Virus record (IMG/VR): IMGVR_UViG_3300012988_000019
Location: 1-54,102 of that record
Length of the DNA: 54,102 nucleotides
Strand: one strand, 5' to 3'
DNA from: a virus
Shown here: piece by piece, positions 15,245 to 20,871 of the stretch
Numbering within the stretch: the first letter of the stretch is position 1
How the letters are laid out: every line of letters begins with the position of its first letter
Notes under the pieces: generated by a model
Databases searched by the model: none
What the model was told of the DNA's origin: nothing
What the model saw: only the letters and a program-made list of their open reading frames with translations
Program-made: the position numbers and the translations under genes

Positions 15245-15273
15245 ATTCTACCACCTCCACACCCGGATGTCAA
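15245..15273 (-). promoter_or_regulatory. Leaderless promoter
   Basis: -35 TTGACA (15273-15268), 17-base spacer, -10 TAGAAT (15250-15245), six bases, ATG 15238. Confidence 0.7.
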
Positions 15274-15322
15274 GCGAGCGCCGAAGTCGCGTACGCTCCT
15301 GTGAGGCGGCGGAGTTCGGGGC

Positions 15323-15338
15323 AGATAGCTAGCTATCT
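15323..15338. repeat. Palindrome AGATAGCTAGCTATCT, copy 1
   Basis: A perfect 16-base palindrome in the gap 15274-15476; related copies at 16391 and 17188. A CTTGCCTAGGACGAGCAAG inverted repeat follows near 15380, also seen near 14317. Confidence 0.65.
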
Positions 15339-15440
15339 CCCAGGTGCCCGAGGGCCTCAGATCGCTCCTCAGGCGGTACTTGCCTAGGACGAGCAAGAGT
15401 CCACATGGTGGGCAGCGCCTTGACAAACGCCGAACCAGCC

Positions 15441-15456
15441 CCCTCCTTGCGGAGGG
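15441..15456 (-). terminator. Hairpin CCCTCC-TTGC-GGAGGG
   Basis: A 6-bp G/C stem with a four-base loop 21 bases past the stop of the 115-residue gene. Confidence 0.5.
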
Positions 15457-15476
15457 AGCGGTCGGTGTGGTAGGGA

Positions 15477-15824
15477 TCAGTCCTCGAGGTCCTCGTCCTC
15501 GAGCGCGAGGTCGTCGTCGGTGGGGCCCTCGAGCGAGTCGAAGTCGGGGGCCTCGTCGGTCGCCTCGGGGGTGACCTCCTCGACCTCCTGCGCGGCCTCC
15601 TCGGCGCGCTTCGCCTTGGCCTCCTCCTGCGCGGCCTCGAAGGTGCGGAAGGCCCTCGTGAGGCGCGTCAGCTCGGTCTTGGTGCCCTTGATCGCCCAGC
15701 GCTTGCCCTTCCCGGGCTGCTCGTCGCGCGGGGTGATCGAGCGGAGGAACTTGCGCGCGGTGCGGGGGTCGGTGCCCAGCTCGGCGGCGAGGTCGGCGGG
15801 GGAGAGGATCGAAGCAGCGGCCAT
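15477..15824 (-). CDS. Helix-turn-helix protein with acidic tail (paralog 1)
   Basis: 115 residues from ATG 15824 (GGAG 8 bases upstream). The N-terminus MAAASILSPADLAAELGTDP, then TARKFLRS and RWAIKG, is a small winged or Lsr2-like DNA-binding unit; a charged helix and an Asp/Glu tail (TDDDLALEDEDLED) follow. Shares layout and the core L-(G)TD-x-(K/R)T-x-RKF(L/F)RS with the protein at 26282 and, more loosely, layout with 43020. Probably a nucleoid-type or regulatory protein; role inferred. Confidence 0.7.
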   Translation of the reverse strand: MAAASILSPADLAAELGTDPRTARKFLRSITPRDEQPGKGKRWAIKGTKTELTRLTRAFRTFEAAQEEAKAKRAEEAAQEVEEVTPEATDEAPDFDSLEGPTDDDLALEDEDLED

Positions 15825-15880
15825 TTGAATCACTCCAGTTGATCAGTCGAGGGGGTCGGTCCCCCCCTTGCGATGAGATA

Positions 15881-15909
15881 ATCATGCCACACCCACTGGG
15901 GTGACTCAA
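15881..15909 (-). promoter_or_regulatory. Promoter
   Basis: -35 TTGAGT (15909-15904), 17-base spacer, -10 CATGAT (15886-15881); about 50-base leader to ATG 15824 with ribosome site. Confidence 0.5.
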
Positions 15910-15957
15910 GGCGAGAACGGTAGTTCTTGCTGTGACCTACCTCACTCTCTCACCCCC

Positions 15958-15986
15958 TTGACGGGAGCACTCCCATGCTCTAGAAT
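15958..15986 (+). promoter_or_regulatory. Plus-strand promoter
   Basis: -35 TTGACG, 17-base spacer, -10 TAGAAT (15981-15986). The RNA would start near 15993 and includes a perfect 7-bp hairpin GACTCTT / AAGAGTC around 16027-16052. Confidence 0.55.
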
Positions 15987-16003
15987 CGCGCGCCCGCGCA
16001 CGC

Positions 16004-16117
16004 TTGTACGCGCCAAGTATCGACGAGACTCTTCGGTTACTGAAGCAAGAGTCCCCTAAAGATGCTACCCCAACCGCCTTGGGTCGCCCCTCGACTCGTG
16101 GTAGAGTATGGGCATGA
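16004..16117 (+). CDS. Possible 37-residue protein
   Basis: TTG start about 11 bases after the predicted RNA start; no ribosome site. Reads LYAPSIDETLRLLKQESPKD then a basic tail. Its TGA overlaps the next ATG (ATGA), as expected of a coupled gene pair. Confidence 0.3.
   Translation: MYAPSIDETLRLLKQESPKDATPTALGRPSTRGRVWA
16079..16107 (+). promoter_or_regulatory. Leaderless promoter
   Basis: -35 TTGGGT, 17-base spacer, -10 TAGAGT (16102-16107), six bases, ATG 16114. This fixes the start of the next gene. Confidence 0.55.
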
Positions 16118-16341
16118 TCAACAACGACATGACCCCCGCCAACGCGATCATCGCGCCCCTCTCGCTCCTGCAGGAGATCACCCCGCCGGCCGCGGGTGCG
16201 CTCATCATCCTGATCAACGCGCTCGACCCGAGCGACGCCGACCGCGACTCCATCGACCAGGCGCTCGTGCGCTTCGAGGGTTCGCACCCGAAGCAGGTCG
16301 CCACCATCCGCCACGAGCTCTTCCGCAAGTTCCGCCACTGA
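16114..16341 (+). CDS. Small hypothetical protein
   Basis: 75 residues (MINNDMTPANAIIAPLSLLQ). Two predicted helices separated by a turn; the second half (VATIRHELFRKFRH) is basic. Start chosen at 16114 rather than an in-frame ATG at 16108, because it fits the 6-base leaderless spacing. The only normal-size plus-strand gene in this stretch. Not recognised. Confidence 0.6.
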   Translation: MINNDMTPANAIIAPLSLLQEITPPAAGALIILINALDPSDADRDSIDQALVRFEGSHPKQVATIRHELFRKFRH

Positions 16342-16349
16342 CCCCCCAC

Positions 16350-16371
16350 GAGGGCCCCTACGGGGGCTCTC
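16350..16371 (+). terminator. Terminator hairpin
   Basis: GAGGGCCCC-TAC-GGGGGCTCTC, a 9-10-bp G/C stem 9 bases after the stop of the 75-residue gene. Confidence 0.6.
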
Positions 16372-16390
16372 AGGGCGGAGCGGACCCGCC

Positions 16391-16405
16391 AGATAGCTAG
16401 CATAC
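16391..16405. repeat. Palindrome-related element, copy 2
   Basis: AGATAGCTAGC then ATAC: the left arm and centre of the 15323 palindrome with a diverged right arm. The gap 16372-16544 also has an ACTTGCTT-N5-AAGCAAG repeat (about 16492-16511) and TGCTGATGTCACACAAG (16519-16535), recurring at 17244-17260. Confidence 0.55.
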
Positions 16406-16544
16406 TGCCTACCCCCTCAACGGGCTGCAGGAGCGATCCTGACCCCCTCAGCGACTGATGTAGGGCACAAGACCCCCCTAGTCAGGTGGTACTTGCTTCA
16501 GACAAGCAAGCGAATACGTGCTGATGTCACACAAGTGTATAAAC

Positions 16545-16576
16545 AATGCCATTCCCCGGATTCCCGGGGTGGCATT
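16545..16576. terminator. Bidirectional terminator
   Basis: AATGCCA ... CCCCGG-ATTC-CCGGGG ... TGGCATT: long stem with a small internal asymmetry, 9 bases past the stop of the minus gene at 16586 and facing the plus unit. Confidence 0.65.
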
Positions 16577-16585
16577 CTTCAGTAG

Positions 16586-16762
16586 TTATCGGTGGATTGC
16601 TCCGCACTTGTTGCAGAGGTATTCCCCATTCCAGTTGGAATCCGCGGTCGGTTCGCATTCCTTCCCGTCAATGGAAGGGGAGAATCCCATGTATTCGGCG
16701 TCATTGCCGCAGGGGCATTCGAGATCGGAATCGGGGTCAGTGATGGGAATGATGGTAGGCAT
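16586..16762 (-). CDS. Small zinc-ribbon protein
   Basis: 58 residues with CPCGND near 17-22 and CNKCGA near the C-terminus: a four-cysteine zinc ribbon. GGGGA precedes ATG 16762. Codons ATT, AAT and GAA are common here, unlike the ATC/AAC/GAG of the other genes. Function unknown. Confidence 0.65.
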   Translation of the reverse strand: MPTIIPITDPDSDLECPCGNDAEYMGFSPSIDGKECEPTADSNWNGEYLCNKCGAIHR

Positions 16763-16775
16763 TGTTTGATTCCCC

Positions 16776-17069
16776 TTAGTTGATCGGCGGGAAGTTATCC
16801 CCGAATGCGTGAATGTAACGTCGGATCAAATCCCAGGTGGTTTCCGACTCGAAAGCATTCAGGAATGCCTCCTCTTCGGCGTCCGAACTGATGAAGGGAT
16901 TGAAGAGATCATTCTCCGCGCATTCCTGCTCGAGAATGCTGAAGAACTGACCGTCGGGGGCATTGTATGCGGCGCGGAATGCCTCGGGGTCGCGCATTGC
17001 TTCCCCAATAACATCGGCAATAACAATGCCAGCGATTACCGGGGGCGTGAGGGGGATGCGATTGATCAT
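16776..17069 (-). CDS. Small hypothetical protein with atypical codons
   Basis: 97 residues (MINRIPLTPPVIAGIVIADV). A hydrophobic N-terminal helix (about 8-24) could be a membrane anchor or buried core; an acidic alpha-helical remainder follows (ILEQECAENDLFNPF). Leaderless ATG. Shares the A/T-shifted codon use of its downstream neighbour. Confidence 0.65.
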   Translation of the reverse strand: MINRIPLTPPVIAGIVIADVIGEAMRDPEAFRAAYNAPDGQFFSILEQECAENDLFNPFISSDAEEEAFLNAFESETTWDLIRRYIHAFGDNFPPIN

Positions 17070-17075
17070 GCCTCA

Positions 17076-17104
17076 ATTATACTCCCCCTACCCCCCTCGA
17101 GCAA
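17076..17104 (-). promoter_or_regulatory. Leaderless promoter with consensus -10
   Basis: -35 TTGCTC (17104-17099), 17-base spacer, -10 TATAAT (17081-17076), then TGAGGC and ATG 17069, the same TGAGGC-ATG junction as at 23557 and 25202. Confidence 0.65.
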
Positions 17105-17187
17105 GGTGGGTCAAGGTGACTTGGGTCACACTCTTGCTTCAGAGACCGAAGCGCGAGGTTCGCTCCTGCGGGGGCGTACCCCTCAGC

Positions 17188-17203
17188 AGATAGCTAGCTA
17201 TCC
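17188..17203. repeat. Palindrome, copy 3
   Basis: AGATAGCTAGCTATCC; 14 of 16 bases form the perfect core GATAGCTAGCTATC. The right half overlaps the stop of the start-less zinc-ribbon frame. Confidence 0.65.
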
Positions 17204-17497
17204 TCGTGCCCCTGCTACCCCCTCAGATCGCTGAGTCGATATGTGCTGATGTAACACAAGAGTGTGACCGACGTCACTTCCCGTGCTATTGACTAACGGT
17301 GTATCCTGTGGTATATTTGTATTGCCACAAAGCGGGCAACAATGAGAGAAAGGGTAGTTGTGTGGGACAACTGTGCATTCCTCGGATTCACATTGTTTGC
17401 ATTGTTTAAATCCATTCTTGTGAGGAATGGGAACAATGTGAAAAAGAATGCCAGCGACCCCCAGCCAGAAAATTTTGAACTTTGTTTTCGCCTCGTA
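17198..17497 (-). pseudogene. Zinc-ribbon reading frame without a normal start codon
   Basis: Open from after TAA (17500-17498) to TAG (17200-17198). It reads KTKFKIFWLGVAGILFHIVP, then GFKQCKQCESEEC, then FSHCCPLCGNTN: hydrophobic start plus a CxxC ... CxxC zinc ribbon. No ATG, GTG or TTG lies before the cysteines; ATT at 17449 is the best non-standard candidate. The DNA upstream has a repeated TCTAGCCC/GAATT and AGGAGA with no start after it. Either a rare start, a 5'-truncated remnant, or a fusion lost by rearrangement. Confidence 0.45.
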
Positions 17498-17544
17498 TTA
17501 TGGGGCTAGAAAATTCGGCTCTTTGTTCTCCTGAGAATTCAGGG

Positions 17545-17772
17545 CTAGAATCCGTCCTTTCCTCGCTTCATGGTCCTGTTGACCGAAGCTTCCAGAACCA
17601 GTCGCTTCCAGTACTCCTCGAACCGGTCCATCATGGCGCCGATCTCGTACTCGTCCAGGGTCCGGCCGTACTTCTGCTCCTGCGCCTGAGCGTAGCCTCG
17701 GCAGTAACCCTCCCGCGCCTGCTCCTTGGTCCGTCCGACGAGTGCTTCCTGCTCTTCTAGTGGCATGTCCAT
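17545..17772 (-). CDS. Small helical protein
   Basis: 75 residues, all helix (MDMPLEEQEALVGRTKEQAR; DEYEIGAMMDRFEEYWKRLV). Leaderless ATG at 17772. Its codon use is normal for the phage, in contrast with the neighbouring 16.6-17.5 kb genes. Not recognised. Confidence 0.65.
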   Translation of the reverse strand: MDMPLEEQEALVGRTKEQAREGYCRGYAQAQEQKYGRTLDEYEIGAMMDRFEEYWKRLVLEASVNRTMKRGKDGF

Positions 17773-17778
17773 GGCACT

Positions 17779-17807
17779 ATGCTACCAGTTCCGTGGTGTG
17801 GAGTCAA
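17779..17807 (-). promoter_or_regulatory. Leaderless promoter
   Basis: -35 TTGACT (17807-17802), 17-base spacer, -10 TAGCAT (17784-17779), six bases, ATG 17772. Confidence 0.65.
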
Positions 17808-18254
17808 CTTCCGCACTCTTTCCACACCAGGCCGGCCTCGCTTCGCTGGGATCGGTCTTCCGGAACGGAACGTGGCCGTCGATGCTAGCATCGAGCGAGT
17901 CGGACAGAGTGTTCCGTGGCCATTTGGAGCCGGAATCTTCCCGTCCAAACTCGTGTAGTCCTCCTTCCAACGGGGCCAAACCCCCAGTGCTCCTGTCAAC
18001 GGAGCCTACCCCCCGGTCAAAACCCGGACCGGATCGATCCGAGTGGGAACAAACCGCCAGTCTCTCGGAGCCCACGGTAATTCCTACTGGAATATCCTCG
18101 ATACTCTGTCCTCATTCTTCAACCCCGAACGTGGTAGCTGGATCACCAGACCTTCATTCCGGATGCACCATCATACCACCTAGCGATTCACCCGGACACC
18201 AAACCGGCGACCAGACCCTCACCATCAGAGTCCAATCACCGGCCGGCGCCCGGA
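17808..18254. other. Intergenic stretch without convincing genes
   Basis: About 450 bases. Open frames exist on both strands (for example 17782-18075 minus) but show no ribosome site, promoter spacing or protein-like composition. A GATGCTAGCATC palindrome lies near 17881. Possibly a decayed gene. Confidence 0.4.
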
Positions 18255-18464
18255 TCAACTATTCAAGTGGCTGATCAGCTTCTCCCTAGCTTTCTTCAGC
18301 TCACCGATGGTGGTGCCCTCAGACCCCACGTGAAGACTCCAGATGCCTCCATGGATTACCGTGTTATAGTCCCCACCAGGCAGCCAGGTATCATCAGAAA
18401 GCTCCCGCCCTTCGCCTTCAGCCACCCGGTTGAGAATCTGCTCCCGGTCCTCATCGCGAAGCAT
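18255..18464 (-). CDS. Small hypothetical protein
   Basis: 69 residues, alpha then beta then alpha (MLRDEDREQILNRVAEGEGR ... GELKKAREKLISHLNS). Overlaps the upstream gene by 14 bases; last gene of the unit from 19.5 kb. Confidence 0.6.
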   Translation of the reverse strand: MLRDEDREQILNRVAEGEGRELSDDTWLPGGDYNTVIHGGIWSLHVGSEGTTIGELKKAREKLISHLNS

Positions 18465-18759
18465 AGTACTCCTCGAGTCTCAGCTCCAGCAGGTCGTACG
18501 TCTGCTCGGTCAGCCCGCCAGTACCAGCGATAAGCCGATGTATCACCCCATTGGCATCCTGGTAGAAGTGAGAGACAGGCCCATCACTCCGGAACATCAT
18601 CTCCCACTTCCGGGCCGTCTCGAGCTTCCCTCCCCGCCGACCCTTACCCCCAAGATCGATGTACCGGCTCTCTACCGGGTCGAGCTTACGCCCCCAGTCG
18701 GGATCGGAGAGCAGTGCCTCCTCCATCCAGTCGGCCGCCTCATCTTCGTACCCCTTCAT
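18451..18759 (-). CDS. Hypothetical protein
   Basis: 102 residues, charged, with a Gly/Lys/Arg segment (GGKGRRGGKLETARK) and FYQDANGVIHRLIAG. ATG 18759 overlaps the previous stop (ATGA). Not recognised. Confidence 0.6.
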   Translation of the reverse strand: MKGYEDEAADWMEEALLSDPDWGRKLDPVESRYIDLGGKGRRGGKLETARKWEMMFRSDGPVSHFYQDANGVIHRLIAGTGGLTEQTYDLLELRLEEYYASR

Positions 18760-18887
18760 CCCGAGATACCCGGCTGCGCGTCCCGATACATCATCGGATC
18801 AGCACCCTCGGCCTCACGCTCATCGCGACCATCGACGAGCATCTCCTCGCGATCCTGACCATCTTCCTCAGGTCCCAGCTCACTCAT
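18756..18887 (-). CDS. Small acidic protein
   Basis: 43 residues, nearly all charged (MSELGPEEDGQDREEMLVDG). An ATG directly before (18890) is an alternative start. It overlaps both neighbours by a few bases, which supports its reality despite the size. Confidence 0.5.
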   Translation of the reverse strand: MSELGPEEDGQDREEMLVDGRDEREAEGADPMMYRDAQPGISG

Positions 18888-19476
18888 CATGCCCAACCTT
18901 TCCTCCGTCAAACGGGCAGAACTTCCAGCCCTCTCGCATCATTCGACCACATCCAGTGCAGCGAGTACCCGAACCCAGATGCCCCTCCCGTTCCGGTTCA
19001 CCGCGACGACGGCGTGCCATCTCGTCGAGCTCGAACTGAATCTCACGGGCAATACCACGAAGCCGCTTGTCAATGAGGTCCTTGAGCTCCAGCGCTTCCT
19101 CATCAGCGATGACCCAGTACTTCTTGTATGACTTCCGCTTGGCCCCACCCCCCGAGATCTGTATCTTGCCTGGGACGTTCCGCGTCGGAGCCTTGCCAAG
19201 TCGACCTGTCTCTGCTTGAGCTGCACCACGCGCACCTGCGCCTCCATCATCCTTGCCAGCCAGCCCCTTGTGCCAGAGCTGCTCGTACGCATCCAGGAAG
19301 CCCTGCGGCAGGAAGAAGAAGACCTCCTTGGCGATCTGGTTATATCCCACACCAGCCGAGGCCATCAGGTCCGCAAACATCGCCTTCGCCTGTCGAGCAG
19401 CGAGAGCGTGAACCAGTGCAGCACCCTGATCCTGCCTCTCTCTTGCTCCCCCGCCTCGTTCGATCGCGTTCTTCAC
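18880..19476 (-). CDS. Zinc-ribbon-tailed hypothetical protein
   Basis: 198 residues from GTG 19476. A helical N-terminal half (AAGL-type segment GFLDAYEQLWHKGLAG) is followed by a Gly-rich linker, a basic middle (KRKSYKKYWVIADEEALELK) and a C-terminal CTGCGRMMREGWKFCPFDGG zinc ribbon. The GTG lies right after TAGATA, so the start is uncertain; ATG codons near residue 33 are alternatives. Function unknown. Confidence 0.6.
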   Translation of the reverse strand: MKNAIERGGGARERQDQGAALVHALAARQAKAMFADLMASAGVGYNQIAKEVFFFLPQGFLDAYEQLWHKGLAGKDDGGAGARGAAQAETGRLGKAPTRNVPGKIQISGGGAKRKSYKKYWVIADEEALELKDLIDKRLRGIAREIQFELDEMARRRRGEPEREGHLGSGTRCTGCGRMMREGWKFCPFDGGKVGHDE

Positions 19477-19563
19477 TATCTACCGACCCTTCCGATGTGG
19501 CTTGTGTGGTGTGTGGTGCGGAGCTGAGCGCAGCGAAGCGACGCGCTCCGTGCCATGCATGCG

Positions 19564-19860
19564 CTACCGCGAGGCAAGGGTGCTAGCCTTCCGCCGGATG
19601 ATCGCGTACTCTGCTTTCCGCTGCCTCGACAGCCCGGGCCAGAGTCGCTTCATCAGCTCGTGCAGACGGTCGCCCTGTACCTGCACCTTGATCCCACCTC
19701 GATGACCCTTGTGCACGTTCAGACCTGCGAGGTCAGCGAATCGCTGGATCGCCTCGATCCGGAAGGTGCTCTTCAGCACGTAACAGGAAGCCCCTTGGCG
19801 TACGAAGAAGGTACCCATCCCATCCATCATGCCTGCCATCCAGGCTTCGTCAACATCCAT
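19564..19860 (-). CDS. LAGLIDADG-like protein, catalytic acid missing
   Basis: 98 residues. WMAGMMDGMGTF at 7-18 matches WLAGLIDADG, and the rest follows the family fold (LKSTFRIEAIQRFADLAGLN, VQGDRLHELMKRLWPGLSRQ, KAEYAIIRR). The catalytic acid position of the motif is Met, so nuclease activity is doubtful. A single motif means it would act as a dimer. Leaderless promoter. May be a domesticated DNA-binding protein or a decayed homing nuclease. Confidence 0.65.
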   Translation of the reverse strand: MDVDEAWMAGMMDGMGTFFVRQGASCYVLKSTFRIEAIQRFADLAGLNVHKGHRGGIKVQVQGDRLHELMKRLWPGLSRQRKAEYAIIRRKASTLASR

Positions 19861-19866
19861 AGAGAT

Positions 19867-19895
19867 ATCCTATCCTCTGCGGTTTGATCTGTCAA
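19867..19895 (-). promoter_or_regulatory. Leaderless promoter
   Basis: -35 TTGACA (19895-19890), 17-base spacer, -10 TAGGAT (19872-19867), six bases, ATG 19860. CGGATGCACTGA, also present near the 28609 promoter, lies just upstream (about 19901). Confidence 0.65.
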
Positions 19896-19987
19896 TCCAA
19901 TCGGATGCACTGAATCCGATAAGATGCACGAAACAGCCCCGAGTCGAATGTCAGATCTTGACAGAGTGTGTTCGTTTCGTTCGTATT

Positions 19988-20007
19988 CACCCCTCCGAAG
20001 GAGGGTG
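19988..20007 (-). terminator. Hairpin after the primase operon
   Basis: CACCCTCC-TTCG-GAGGGGTG on the minus strand, a tetraloop stem with one bulge. The gap 20008-20086 holds GGGCAC repeats and a 20-codon plus frame (20016) of Arg-Ala repeats behind GAAGGAGG. Confidence 0.5.
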
Positions 20008-20086
20008 ATACGCGTATGCATATGACGCGCCCGCGGGCACGGGCACGGGCACGCGCTCGTGCTCGTCCGCGCGAGTGAGTGGGCCG

Positions 20087-20620
20087 TTAGCTCTTGTCCT
20101 TGCGCTGGCCGCAGTGCATGCACATTCCCGTTACGGCCTGATAGTAGTGGGGCTTCTGGCTGCCCTCACGGCCCGGGCAGTAGTCGCCGGCACTGGTCCG
20201 GCCCAGGGGCGGGAGCTTGGCCAGCTCGCGGCAGACTTGGCACTCGGAGGCGGGGCCGTCGTGGAGAACACGGGCATTGCCGAGAGATCGATGGCCGCCC
20301 GGCTTGATCGGTGTGGGGCGACCTCGAACCAGCAGCTCGTCCTTCTGGAGCGCATCGGTGATCTCCTCGGCGAGCACAGCGTGCGTGCGGCCCAGGTTCC
20401 TGGTGATGAGGTCGAAGATGAGCTGGCGGGCCTCTCGGGCGATGTCGTCGGACTCCCGCTGCCTCTGCTTGGCGAGCACAAGGCCCTCGGCCGCTAGTGC
20501 TTCGGTGACTCGCGCCGTCAGCACATCGACCTTCCACTCACGCTCGTCGGTGGACTTCATGAGCGGGCGGGCGTCGATGTTCCGGTCGATCGCCTGTCGG
20601 ACGATGTCGTAGGTGGTCAC
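20087..20620 (-). CDS. Hypothetical protein with Cys-rich C-terminus
   Basis: 177 residues from GTG 20620. Helical first half (LTARVTEALAAEGLVLAKQR, REARQLIFDLITRNLGRTHA); C-terminal ECQVCREL, DYCPGRE and GMCMHCGQRK could bind one or two zinc ions. Last in the primase-helicase operon, overlapping the previous gene. Not recognised. Confidence 0.65.
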   Translation of the reverse strand: MTTYDIVRQAIDRNIDARPLMKSTDEREWKVDVLTARVTEALAAEGLVLAKQRQRESDDIAREARQLIFDLITRNLGRTHAVLAEEITDALQKDELLVRGRPTPIKPGGHRSLGNARVLHDGPASECQVCRELAKLPPLGRTSAGDYCPGREGSQKPHYYQAVTGMCMHCGQRKDKS

Positions 20621-20871
20621 ATGATCTCCTTGAACTGGTAGTAGCCGTCGTAAACTTTGCCCTGGGGGTCGCGGAAGAGGACCAGCGCGTAGAGAGCAAC
20701 CTCGGGCATCGGCATGCTTTGGATCAGGTCATTGTCAGCGTAGAGCGAGACGACCTCGGGCTCACCGGGCACCATCATCTTGAGCTCGTGCTGGATCATG
20801 CTCTTGGGCAGCCAGTGCTCACCCTCCAGAGGGCCACCCTTGAGTGTGACTCGGAAGAGTTCCTCGTTCAT
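20617..20871 (-). CDS. Small hypothetical protein
   Basis: 84 residues from ATG 20871, which overlaps the primase-helicase stop (ATGA). Beta-rich (LFRVTLKGGPLEGEHWLPKS; VYDGYYQFKEIM), resembling small phage proteins that start FRVTLxGGPL. Function unknown; coupling suggests a replication link. Confidence 0.6.
   Translation of the reverse strand: MNEELFRVTLKGGPLEGEHWLPKSMIQHELKMMVPGEPEVVSLYADNDLIQSMPMPEVALYALVLFRDPQGKVYDGYYQFKEIM

Noticed and set aside
17726-18274. 182-codon plus frame
   Set aside because: Ser/Pro-rich, no ribosome site or promoter, and it overlaps a well-supported minus gene start.
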